Source of the DNA: Christensenella sp. UBA7597
Lineage (GTDB): Bacteria; Bacillota; Clostridia; Christensenellales; Borkfalkiaceae
Direction of reading: 5' to 3'
Length of the DNA stretch: 11,103 nt
Assembly (NCBI GenBank): GCA_002474405.1
Contig: DLQW01000026.1
Span: 1 to 11,103 of the forward strand
The notes under the pieces were generated by a model. That model saw only the letters and a program-made list of their open reading frames with translations, was not told the DNA's origin and did no database searches. Numbering within the stretch: the stretch's first letter is position 1; every line of letters starts with the position of its first letter. Of this stretch, positions 1 through 6,300 are shown piece after piece. A program made the translations under genes and the position numbers.

Positions 1-21
1 CAACTTTTGGGGTGCATATCA
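1..21. mobile_element. Possible outer end of an IS3-family insertion sequence, running off the window
   Basis: Read on the minus strand, these bases follow the pattern TG-N3-TG followed by CACCCCAAAAGTTG. From memory this matches the terminal inverted repeat of IS3-family (IS150-group) elements of Firmicutes, which start with TG and carry a CCCCAAAA-GTTGGACA core. The core is cut by the window edge. The orientation puts the body of the element to the left of position 1, with its outer boundary near base 21, only 27 bases beyond the stop of the small HTH gene. No transposase or target duplication is visible, so this rests on one short motif. Confidence 0.4.
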
Positions 22-48
22 CAAAGCAGCTTCCGTATTTTTATTTTT

Positions 49-255
49 TTAATACCCTTTCAGAAAATATCCGCCGACGCCATCGTTTTTGATGAAATAA
101 TCCGGTTTATATGCCGCCAAAAATTTACTTACCGACAGAATATATCTGTAAAAAGTCCTTTCGCTGATTTTATACTCTCTGCAAAAATCGTCGCGAAAAA
201 TACTGCCGCCGCAAATAAATGCGTCGTACATAACAAGCACAAGTTTCGTTTTCAT
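49..255 (-). CDS. Small stand-alone helix-turn-helix protein (DeoR/WYL-type N-terminal domain only)
   Basis: A 68-residue protein that is probably a DNA-binding regulator. Residues 17-46 look like a winged HTH: GGSIFRDDFCREY leads into the recognition helix ISERTFYRYI, which is the typical 'sERTfyRdI' signature of DeoR/WYL-family N-terminal domains. Residues 52-68 (DYFIKNDGVGGYFLKG) look like the wing, with the usual GGY-x-L ending. The WYL or effector domain that normally follows is absent, so this is either a natural mini-regulator or a remnant. I chose the ATG at 255 because GAGGT lies ten bases upstream and the HTH begins soon after. A GTG at 312 with GGGAG nine bases upstream is in frame and would add 19 hydrophilic residues. 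The gene has its own promoter signal and a palindromic leader. It ends 27 bases from a possible IS3-family end, which may explain the missing C-terminal domain, although its stop precedes that boundary. Its target is unknown. Confidence 0.62.
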   Translation of the reverse strand: MKTKLVLVMYDAFICGGSIFRDDFCREYKISERTFYRYILSVSKFLAAYKPDYFIKNDGVGGYFLKGY

Positions 256-291
256 TTCTTTGTCTACCTCTTTCGTTTTTAATTTGTCGGC

Positions 292-307
292 AGACGACGC
301 GTCGTCT
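292..307. promoter_or_regulatory. 16-base perfect palindrome in the leader of the small HTH gene
   Basis: AGACGACGCGTCGTCT is its own reverse complement without a spacer. It lies about 27-42 bases downstream of the predicted transcription start and just upstream of the small HTH gene. It could be a dimer operator, for example for autoregulation, or an RNA hairpin. A second small inverted repeat, CGGGA with TCCCG around a six-base loop, lies next to it at about 312-327. The binding role is inferred. Confidence 0.4.
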
Positions 308-340
308 TTCACGGGAAATTACTCCCGCCTCAACGATTCT

Positions 341-349
341 ATTATAGCA
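341..349 (-). promoter_or_regulatory. Extended -10 promoter for the small HTH gene
   Basis: The minus strand reads TGCTATAAT, a perfect -10 hexamer with the TGn extension. The only -35-like hexamer, CTGACA at 367-372, is 20 bases away, which is too far to be good, so the promoter probably depends on the extended -10 or on an activator. Transcription should start near position 334, between the upstream terminator and the small HTH gene. Confidence 0.6.
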
Positions 350-384
350 CTTTCCGCGTCCGGATTTGTCAGCGCATTCCGCGT

Positions 385-427
385 TTTTACCCGCAATTTA
401 CGCTTATTTTCCCGCGTTTTACGCTTA
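385..427 (-). repeat. Two imperfect tandem 21-22-base repeats upstream of the small HTH promoter
   Basis: On the minus strand TAAGCGTAAA occurs at 427-418 and again at 406-397. Each copy is followed by a similar GCGGG-(T)-AAAA stretch, giving a period of 21 bases, or two helical turns. The repeats lie roughly 50 to 95 bases upstream of the predicted start, where an activator could bind on one face of the DNA. That would fit the poor -35 of this promoter. The function is inferred. Confidence 0.4.
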
Positions 428-454
428 GCCGTATATTTTTCTCATAAAAAACCG

Positions 455-511
455 CAAAAAAAAGCACTTCCGCTTGCCCTGTTGTTCCGGTAAAAAGAAG
501 TGCGTTTTTTT
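455..511. terminator. Bidirectional hairpin terminator after the leucine-rich-repeat gene
   Basis: GCACTTC at 464-470 pairs with GAAGTGC at 497-503, and flanking A and T runs extend the stem. On the minus strand the stem is followed by a run of eight T (463-456), and on the plus strand by seven T (505-511). It lies about 20 bases past the stop at 531 and separates that unit from the small HTH gene. The loop is long, 26 bases, which is the only weak point. Confidence 0.8.
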
Positions 512-530
512 ATTCTATTGCAATGAAGCT

Positions 531-1901
531 TTACGATAAAACGGTTACTTTGAATCTGATTCTGTACGGCGGACGATATTTTTGGACGTTCCCGATTTTT
601 ATTACCGTACCCAAAGTATAATCGTACGGTCCGTCAAGGGCGTTTTCTCCCGCATAAATCGTCGGCAGATAGTTACGGTTTTCATACGGACTTATATCAA
701 GAAACGTTATCTCTATATTGATTTTTACCGCGCTTTCCATATTCAGCACAAAATAACAATCTGCGTCGTGCGAAATATATACTTCGTATTCCTGCGAAGG
801 CTCCGCCTTCATCGGAGTAGCTTCGCTCAATCCGTCCGTCTCCGAAAGCTTTATATATTTTGCACGCAACGTTTTGTTGCCGCACGGGACGTAATATTCG
901 TTTGCGATGTTTCTCTCTTCATCCGCCCAGCCTACAAAACGATATCCTTCTTTCCTGCACGTCGGCAGCAGAAACGCGTAATCTTCCTGCGTGGTAACAA
1001 CGCTTTCGCCGTCAATCAGCGTAATAACGCTTTTTTTCACGCCGCATTGCAAATTTGCCGACAAATACGCCTCTCCTGCCATGTTTTTCATTTCCTCGGC
1101 GGTAAATGATGTGTACGCGAAATCTCCGCAAGCTTTTTCGCCGAGATATTTAACGGTTTCCGGCAGAAAAACGACGCATTTCGACGAGGTATCGAACGCG
1201 TATTTTCCGATGGTTTCCACCCCGTCCGGTAACACGACGCCCGTAAAATCGGCGCCGGAAAACGCGTAATTATCAATACTCTTTACGGTTTTCGGCAACA
1301 CCAGAACGTCTTTCGCTTCGCAATCGTTGAATGCCGCCCGACCGATTGTTTCTATCGTACAATTTTCGTCGAAATAAACGGTTCCTTTAAATAAAGCAAA
1401 ACAATTCACCCCGATTTCCCGTACGCCCGAAGGAATTTTAAAAGCATTATTGATTTGGCAATAGGCAAATATCCAGTCGCCGAAAATCACCGTGCCGTCC
1501 GGAAGATTGATCGCGTTGTATTCTGCGATGTACCCGTTTCCGGCGCCGAATTTACAGCTTAATGCCACCACGGGCGAACCGTTAATATAAGCGGGCACGT
1601 TTACGGTAACATTCGAGCCGGAATCCCCTTTATATTTCATAATCGTAACGCCCGCAGAGGTTTCTTCATAATCGAAAAACTCCGTGGAACCGTAGGTTTT
1701 TATTTCCTGCCACAACGCGTACAACGTTATATCGCTTTCGTTGCCTTTTTCGATTTTCGTGATTACCGCGCCGTTGCCTTCCGCGTTATCGTACCAGCCG
1801 AGAAAATCGTATCCGCCCGCTTCCGCTTCGGCAAGATACAACGTATTTTTGCACTTTGCTTCCGCAGGATTCGGATTTTCCGCCCCGGAAATCCCAAGCA
1901 C
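531..1901 (-). CDS. Distal part of an interrupted surface protein: B-repeat, BspA-type leucine-rich repeats, B-repeat, C-terminal beta domain
   Basis: These 456 codons continue in the same frame as the XRE/B-repeat gene upstream, separated from it by one TAA at 1914-1916. The coordinates start at a GTG 12 bases after that stop, but I see no Shine-Dalgarno site there and the GTG lies inside a B-repeat, so it is probably not a natural start. Residues 1-66 complete an InlB/Listeria-Bacteroides B-repeat (FLGW; ITLYALW). Residues about 100-265 are LRR_5/BspA-type repeats, for example LPKTVKSIDNYAF and LPDGVETIGKYAF. Residues 290-350 form another B-repeat (FVGW). Residues 355-456 look like a beta sandwich resembling a bacterial pre-peptidase C-terminal domain, which is a weak match. 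There is no signal peptide and no LPXTG, so alone this piece could not reach the surface. It is best read as the cut-off ectodomain tip of the upstream protein. The frame is otherwise intact, which suggests a recent nonsense mutation, a base-call error, or occasional readthrough. Confidence 0.7.
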   Translation of the reverse strand: MLGISGAENPNPAEAKCKNTLYLAEAEAGGYDFLGWYDNAEGNGAVITKIEKGNESDITLYALWQEIKTYGSTEFFDYEETSAGVTIMKYKGDSGSNVTVNVPAYINGSPVVALSCKFGAGNGYIAEYNAINLPDGTVIFGDWIFAYCQINNAFKIPSGVREIGVNCFALFKGTVYFDENCTIETIGRAAFNDCEAKDVLVLPKTVKSIDNYAFSGADFTGVVLPDGVETIGKYAFDTSSKCVVFLPETVKYLGEKACGDFAYTSFTAEEMKNMAGEAYLSANLQCGVKKSVITLIDGESVVTTQEDYAFLLPTCRKEGYRFVGWADEERNIANEYYVPCGNKTLRAKYIKLSETDGLSEATPMKAEPSQEYEVYISHDADCYFVLNMESAVKINIEITFLDISPYENRNYLPTIYAGENALDGPYDYTLGTVIKIGNVQKYRPPYRIRFKVTVLS

Positions 1902-1913
1902 ATACGTGATTTT

Positions 1914-1916
1914 TTA
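1914..1916 (-). other. In-frame TAA interrupting the XRE/B-repeat/LRR gene
   Basis: The minus strand reads GAA AAA ACG TAA AAA ATC ACG TAT, or E-K-T-stop-K-I-T-Y. The other repeats in this protein begin E-Y-Y-I-D-Y, V-Y-T-V-R-Y, K-Y-T-I-T-Y, K-Y-L-I-R-Y and T-Y-T-L-K-L, so the stop falls exactly at the shared tyrosine. In the KYTITY repeat that tyrosine is TAT, one substitution away from TAA. TAA also ends other genes here (the 531 stop and the first permease), so it is not reassigned. Nothing resembling a known readthrough context follows it. Confidence 0.9.
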
Positions 1917-3863
1917 CGTTTTTTCGCTTTCGAGCCAGATTGCCGTAAGCGTACGGTTTTTCACGTCCAGCGAATCGATTTTATCAAGCGTTTCGCCGCT
2001 TTCCTTATCCTGCCAGCCGACGAAATCATATCCCGCTTTTTTACAGAGCGGCAGATAGAACGAAGCGCTTTCCACAGTAAGAGAATACTCATACGTCGTG
2101 ATTTTCGCATCCGCGCCGCCGTTTGCCGAAAATACGATATTTCCGCCGTCGGCGTCAAGCTTCAGCGTATAGGTAATCGGCGAAAACCTCGCGTACAGCA
2201 CCGAAAGCGAAGCCACGTTTGCGCTGTTGATAGTCTCCACCTTTACGCCGCCCGTTTTTTCCGTAAACCAGCCCGTAAATTCGTAGCCGCGTTTCTTGAC
2301 GGGGTACAGCACTGCCGTATCTTCGAACGAAATATAATTTGGATTGATTTTATCGTTTTCGTATGCGCCCGAATATTCGTAGCGAATCAGATATTTTTTT
2401 GCGCGGAATATCGCATATAATTTCAGATCGGCTTGCAGCCGATACAATTTCTCGTAAGTTACGCCCGAACCGTCGGGAAGATCGTTCCAGCCGACAAACT
2501 CGTAACCGAATTTTTCGGCGGCGTTCAGCGTACGCATTTCGCCCGCAAGCAACGTTTCCGGATTTCCGTACGGCATCGTGCCGCCGCGGCAATCGTAGGT
2601 AATCGTATATTTTTCGTCGGTTTTCTGCCAGACGGCATACAGCGTTAAATTCCGCGCCTTTTTTCCGCCTACCGTCGTTATCCGGTTTGCCGCGTTTTCC
2701 GACCGTTCGTTTCCGTCCGGCGGCGCGTCGAACCATCCGACGAATTTATGCCCTTTTTTTATCGGCGAAAACAGCGGAATTTCTTCCTGCGCCGTAACCG
2801 TATCGGGATTCGTATCGTACAGCGTGCCGCCGTATAATTCGTAGCGCACCGTATACACCGCGTCGCTCCACTTCGCGTACAATTTTATATCGGCACATTC
2901 GCATTGCACGCTTGCAACGGCTTCGCCCGAATAATCGGGCGCGGCATACCAGCCTTCGAAAGCGGCGCCCGTTTTTTGCGGCGTGCTCAGAGAAATTTCG
3001 CCGCTTTCCACGGTAAACGTAAACGCGCTTTGCGTTTCTTCCGCAAACGTTCCGCCGTTCAGCCAGTAATCGATATAATATTCGTGCGGCGTGAATACGG
3101 AAAAATATTCTTCGTTCCCCGTAACCGTACGCGGAAAGCTCACCGTTTCGCCGCCCGCGTTCACCCAGCCGCAGAAATCGTAGCCCGCCCTTTGCGGCGT
3201 TTCGGGCATATACGACTGCGCGGAGGAAACGTTTACGATTTCACCGTCGAACGAAACGGCATACAAGACGTCCGCCTTTTGCGCCGACGTTATCATCACC
3301 GCGGCGCCCGCCCCCGTAAGCAGACAGGCGACGGCTGCCGCAGCCGCCGTCATTTTCCACGCGCGTTTGTGTTTTTTTACATACACGACGCTTTCGCTTT
3401 CCGATTTTTCTTTTTCCCCCATGCCGCAATAAAGTTCTGAAACGGGGCAATCGAAATGCTTCGAAAGGGCAACCAGCTGCGGAATATCGGGACAGGTTAC
3501 GCCGCGTTCCCAGCGCGAAACGGTATCCGGCGAAACGTTATACGCCGATAAAAAATCGGCAAGCTGTTCCTGACTTTCCCCTTTTTGTATACGCTTTTCG
3601 CTAAGCGTTTTTCCGAAAGATACGGGTTCGAACGCACCCTCGTACGTTTTCTCGCTTTCGGGAAGGTCAAGCAGTTTTTCAAGCGAGATGCGAAACGCCG
3701 CCGCGATTTCTCCGAGCTGCGATATATCCGGTTCGATAATGCCGCGTTCCCAACGCGATACCGTCTGCGAATGCACAAGCAGTTTATCCGCAAAATCGTT
3801 CTGCGTGAGATTCGATTCTTTCCTTAATTTTTTTAACCGTTCCCCGAATTTCGTTTCTTCCAT
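1914..3863 (-). CDS. Membrane-spanning tandem XRE regulator with six extracellular InlB-type B-repeats (truncated by in-frame TAA)
   Basis: The product has 649 residues up to the premature stop. Residues 6-67 are an XRE/Cro-C1 helix-turn-helix (LTQNDFADKL, QTVSRWERG). Residues 83-145 are a second, diverged copy (ESQEQLADFL, DTVSRWERG). A charged linker ends in KKHKRAWK, then residues 171-193 form one Ala-rich hydrophobic helix. This predicts the N-terminus inside and the rest outside. Residues about 198-645 hold six B-repeats of 60-85 residues, each with an F-x-GW core and most ending LYA-x-W/F-like. The likely role is a one-component regulator that senses or binds something at the surface. 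The HTH function is family knowledge and the signalling is inference. I chose the ATG at 3863 because a perfect promoter starts transcription near 3917, so the longer in-frame start at 3989 would not be transcribed. A GGAG lies 14 bases upstream, which is a poor spacing. The reading frame continues past the stop into 531-1901. Confidence 0.85.
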   Translation of the reverse strand: MEETKFGERLKKLRKESNLTQNDFADKLLVHSQTVSRWERGIIEPDISQLGEIAAAFRISLEKLLDLPESEKTYEGAFEPVSFGKTLSEKRIQKGESQEQLADFLSAYNVSPDTVSRWERGVTCPDIPQLVALSKHFDCPVSELYCGMGEKEKSESESVVYVKKHKRAWKMTAAAAAVACLLTGAGAAVMITSAQKADVLYAVSFDGEIVNVSSAQSYMPETPQRAGYDFCGWVNAGGETVSFPRTVTGNEEYFSVFTPHEYYIDYWLNGGTFAEETQSAFTFTVESGEISLSTPQKTGAAFEGWYAAPDYSGEAVASVQCECADIKLYAKWSDAVYTVRYELYGGTLYDTNPDTVTAQEEIPLFSPIKKGHKFVGWFDAPPDGNERSENAANRITTVGGKKARNLTLYAVWQKTDEKYTITYDCRGGTMPYGNPETLLAGEMRTLNAAEKFGYEFVGWNDLPDGSGVTYEKLYRLQADLKLYAIFRAKKYLIRYEYSGAYENDKINPNYISFEDTAVLYPVKKRGYEFTGWFTEKTGGVKVETINSANVASLSVLYARFSPITYTLKLDADGGNIVFSANGGADAKITTYEYSLTVESASFYLPLCKKAGYDFVGWQDKESGETLDKIDSLDVKNRTLTAIWLESEKT

Positions 3864-3923
3864 AGCCCGCCGCGCTTCTCCGTAATTTCTTCTGCCGTAA
3901 ATAAATTCAACGTGTCTGTTTTC

Positions 3924-3952
3924 ATTATAGCCCGTTTTTTTCGTTTTGTCAA
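3924..3952 (-). promoter_or_regulatory. Perfect consensus sigma-A/sigma-70 promoter of the XRE/B-repeat gene
   Basis: On the minus strand TTGACA (3952-3947) is followed by exactly 17 bases and then TATAAT (3929-3924). Both hexamers match the consensus in full. The start site should be near 3917, giving a leader of about 54 bases before the ATG at 3863. The promoter lies downstream of the terminator at 3994-4033, so the gene is an independent unit. I saw no clear operator overlapping it. Confidence 0.88.
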
Positions 3953-3993
3953 TCTTTCTTTGCCGTTTCGCTTTTGTTTTGCGCGGCACACGG

Positions 3994-4033
3994 AAAAAGC
4001 CGCGCCCGAACCCGCGGGGGCGCGACTTTTTTT
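3994..4033. terminator. Strong GC-rich hairpin terminator ending the transporter/phosphodiesterase operon
   Basis: On the minus strand GTCGCGCCC (4026-4018) pairs with GGGCGCGGC (4007-3999), with a single G-T wobble, around a 10-base loop. Five T follow (3998-3994) and an A run precedes the stem, so it could also stop plus-strand transcripts. It begins about 15 bases after the GDPD stop. The downstream arm can alternatively pair with GCCGCGC at 3987-3981, forming a competing hairpin with the T run in its loop, but the terminator hairpin would form first. Confidence 0.85.
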
Positions 4034-4048
4034 AACGATGATTTTGTA

Positions 4049-4768
4049 TTATTCCAGTATATCCGTGGTGATAAAATCCACGCCGTAAGAAATCAGTCGT
4101 TCGGCGACGGACTTATCGTCCACCGTCCAGCAATTTACGGCAATGCCGTTTTGTTTCAGCTCCTGTACGTTTTCCGCCGTAAGACGTTCGTAATAAATAT
4201 CCAGCCCCAGATTGTATTTTTTCAACGAATCTATCAGATTTTTCGTTACTTCTTCGCCCGTTAAAAACTGTATGCGGACGGTAGAATCCATCGAACGCAG
4301 AACGGCAAGATTTTCGTAACAGAACGATATGAAAATCATTTTTTCCAAATGATATTCTTTCTTAGTTACTTCGTAAATTTCGCGAATTTGTTTTTCCGGC
4401 ATCTGATTTTTCAGTTCCAGCACGGCGGTTTTATTGTACGTTTTGCAGATTCTGAGATACTCGCCCAATTCCGGCAAGCACAAATCTTCCCGCTTTTCGC
4501 CGTTTTTATCCGTCAGCCGGAGCGAACGGAGCAATGAAAAATCGCTGCCTTCCACCGAAAACTCTTCGCCGTACACCCGTTTTGTATCGTCGTCGTGAAT
4601 GATGACGAATTTTCCGTCTTTCGTAACGTGTACGTCTGTTTCGACGCCGTAATAGCTGCGGTTCCCCGCCGCCACGAAAGCCGCCGCCGTGTTTTCGCGT
4701 TCGATGCCGCTCACGCCTCTGTGCGCAATCAATTTCACGTTGTTTTTATCGATTTTTATCGTGTCCAT
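4049..4768 (-). CDS. Glycerophosphodiester phosphodiesterase (GDPD), cytoplasmic
   Basis: A 239-residue protein, the usual length of a compact single-domain GDPD. It should hydrolyse glycerophosphodiesters to sn-glycerol 3-phosphate and an alcohol with a divalent metal. The TIM-barrel signature is clear: IAHRG with His16-Arg17, EN-T-AAF at 25-31, the metal ligands Glu43-x-Asp45 in ETDVH, and the catalytic His58 in IIHDDD. Near the C-terminus are NCWTVDD and GVDFITTDI, both typical of the family. There is no signal peptide or membrane segment. I start at the ATG at 4768, with AAGG about eight bases upstream. The longer in-frame start at 4840 lies within the preceding metallophosphoesterase gene and adds residues unlike the family. 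The gap to that upstream gene is 20 bases, and this is the last gene of the operon before a strong terminator. Family membership is secure, but substrate is not: relatives act on glycerophosphocholine, glycerophosphoethanolamine, glycerophosphoinositol or teichoic-acid pieces. Confidence 0.92.
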   Translation of the reverse strand: MDTIKIDKNNVKLIAHRGVSGIERENTAAAFVAAGNRSYYGVETDVHVTKDGKFVIIHDDDTKRVYGEEFSVEGSDFSLLRSLRLTDKNGEKREDLCLPELGEYLRICKTYNKTAVLELKNQMPEKQIREIYEVTKKEYHLEKMIFISFCYENLAVLRSMDSTVRIQFLTGEEVTKNLIDSLKKYNLGLDIYYERLTAENVQELKQNGIAVNCWTVDDKSVAERLISYGVDFITTDILE

Positions 4769-4788
4769 ATTGTACGCCTTTTTTGTTT

Positions 4789-6267
4789 TCAGTCCTTCGC
4801 GGAAAACGACAAAGTAACCGCCTCGCTGCGGGCAAACCATACGTCTACCGCGCGGAGTTCGAAGAAATATTCACCCGTATATTCCGTTTTATACGTTTCG
4901 CAATATTTTTTCATATCCGCCACCGTAAACTTCCACGATTCCGTAGCAGGCATTTCATCCGCCCGATCGTAACGATAAGTGAACGTGCCGAGATAGAACG
5001 TTTTCACTTTTGTTTTCTTCGTGCCGACTACGTTATAAACGGCAAGCGTATAATACCGCACCATGTCGTCGTCCGCGGCAGATTGCCATACGCAGGAAAT
5101 CTCTTCGTTTTCCGCCGTAACCTGCAACACGGAATCGCCGGAAAATACCGGCGCCGCGTTGTTTGCCTTCCGGCTTTCGTTATCGTACTTTTTCAGATGC
5201 GAACCGTCGCTCTGCGGGTAAGAAAGTTCCCACGCGTCTTTAATTACGCTTTGTTTTACGTAATCGCACCGTTTTACGCGCAGATTTCCGTTGGCGTCCG
5301 CCTGCACCAGCAGCCCCTCCGAAAAATCGTCGACGCGCGTACCCACGTCGTTATCGAATTTCAGCAGATTATCGTTCACGTTGTTCATCCAGCCCGTGTA
5401 CTTCACGCTGCCGCAATCGAGCGCGGTGAACGCGCCGTTCTGGCTGATCTGCGTTTCGTCCTGCAGAACGTTATGGATGTGCCCGCTGAAATACACCACC
5501 TGCGGGTACTTCGAAATAACGGTGGAAATATCGGAATCGCCCCACGTGGTGGCGCAGGAACCCGTTACCGTTTCGTACACGGGCGGATGCGCCGTAACAA
5601 ACACGTATTGCCCCGGATTTTCCTGCGTGATTGCCGAAAGCTGACCGTCCAGCCAGTCCAGCGTGGATTTTTCGTAGCCGTTCAGCGTCCAGTATCTCGC
5701 GGGGTTCACGGAAAGGAAATGATATCCGTTTACCACGGCGTGCCGCCGCCCCTCCGCCGGGAGAGAATCCGCCGCGTCGATACGGAAAAATTCTTCGCCG
5801 AGCTGCGAATAAAACAGCGCGGGCATTTCCGTCATCACGTCGCCCAGCACGGAAGGATCGGTATCGTGATTGCCGAGGCAATAAAACACGCCCGTTTCGT
5901 TTACATCGATCGCTTCGGTAACAGCGGTTTTCAGCATCGCGATATCCGCGTTATATTCCGTAGTATAATTCGGCTGATCTTTCAGACCCGTTTTTTTCCA
6001 GGTATCCTCCGTGAGGTCGCCCGCAAAAAGCGCTACGTCCAGCTTGCCGCCCGCCAGTTCTTCGGCGTAATCGAGCGCGCGGACAAGCTTGTTTTTCACC
6101 TTCTCCTGCCCTACCTGCTGGTGAATATCGCTCATCGCCGAAAAACTAAGCACGATGTTGTTTTCGTCGAATTCTCCGCTTTTCTTATCGTCTTTTCCGC
6201 AGGAAGCAAAGGAAATCGTTGTTGCCGCCACCAGAATAGCCAGTGCGACAGCCGCCGTTTTTTTCAT
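4789..6267 (-). CDS. Surface lipoprotein of the calcineurin-like metallophosphoesterase family with Fn3-like C-terminus
   Basis: A 492-residue enzyme expected to hydrolyse a phosphomonoester or phosphodiester outside the cell. Residues 1-23 are a lipoprotein signal peptide with lipobox F20-A-S-Cys23. The dinuclear-metal motifs appear in order: D47-x-H49 (MSDIHQ), G83-D84 (FAGDLTED), G132-N-H-D135 (CLGNHDTD), H227 (VTAHPP) and G262-H-x-H265 (FSGHIHN), so the active site looks complete. Residues about 374-492 are rich in beta strands (ISCVWQSAADDDMVRYYTLAVY, FELRAVD) and resemble a fibronectin type III domain, possibly for substrate or glycan contact; that part is a fold guess. GAGGT lies five bases before the ATG at 6267. 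It sits 33 bases after the binding-protein gene and 20 before the GDPD gene. This placement suggests it prepares phosphorylated substrate at the surface for the importer. Whether it acts as nucleotidase, phosphodiesterase or phosphatase cannot be told from sequence. Confidence 0.9.
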   Translation of the reverse strand: MKKTAAVALAILVAATTISFASCGKDDKKSGEFDENNIVLSFSAMSDIHQQVGQEKVKNKLVRALDYAEELAGGKLDVALFAGDLTEDTWKKTGLKDQPNYTTEYNADIAMLKTAVTEAIDVNETGVFYCLGNHDTDPSVLGDVMTEMPALFYSQLGEEFFRIDAADSLPAEGRRHAVVNGYHFLSVNPARYWTLNGYEKSTLDWLDGQLSAITQENPGQYVFVTAHPPVYETVTGSCATTWGDSDISTVISKYPQVVYFSGHIHNVLQDETQISQNGAFTALDCGSVKYTGWMNNVNDNLLKFDNDVGTRVDDFSEGLLVQADANGNLRVKRCDYVKQSVIKDAWELSYPQSDGSHLKKYDNESRKANNAAPVFSGDSVLQVTAENEEISCVWQSAADDDMVRYYTLAVYNVVGTKKTKVKTFYLGTFTYRYDRADEMPATESWKFTVADMKKYCETYKTEYTGEYFFELRAVDVWFARSEAVTLSFSAKD

Positions 6268-6300
6268 AGTTTACCTCGTTTTTTTCACCTCGCGGGAAGC

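Noticed and set aside
1914..1916. Programmed stop-codon readthrough or a changed genetic code at the TAA
   Set aside because: No known readthrough context follows it, TAA terminates other genes in the window, and a simple nonsense change at a conserved tyrosine explains the data better. Not fully excluded.
1914..3330. Repeated protein modules as a possible DNA-level tandem repeat or phase-variable locus
   Set aside because: The B-repeats share motifs but not long identical DNA runs, so slippage or recombination between them is not evident from the sequence.
3864..3989. Longer N-terminus of the XRE protein starting at 3989
   Set aside because: The perfect promoter at 3924-3952 lies inside this stretch, so the transcript would begin downstream of that start. 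The extra residues are Lys/Arg-rich and precede the HTH without family similarity.
3981..4026. Switch between two mutually exclusive hairpins at the operon terminator, as in a riboswitch or attenuator
   Set aside because: The alternative pairing exists, but the strong terminator hairpin forms first. The downstream gene has its own promoter, and no ligand-binding domain or leader peptide is visible.
4769..4840. Longer N-terminus of the GDPD starting at 4840
   Set aside because: It overlaps the end of the metallophosphoesterase gene and adds residues unlike GDPD enzymes. The ATG at 4768 gives the usual family start a few residues before IAHRG.
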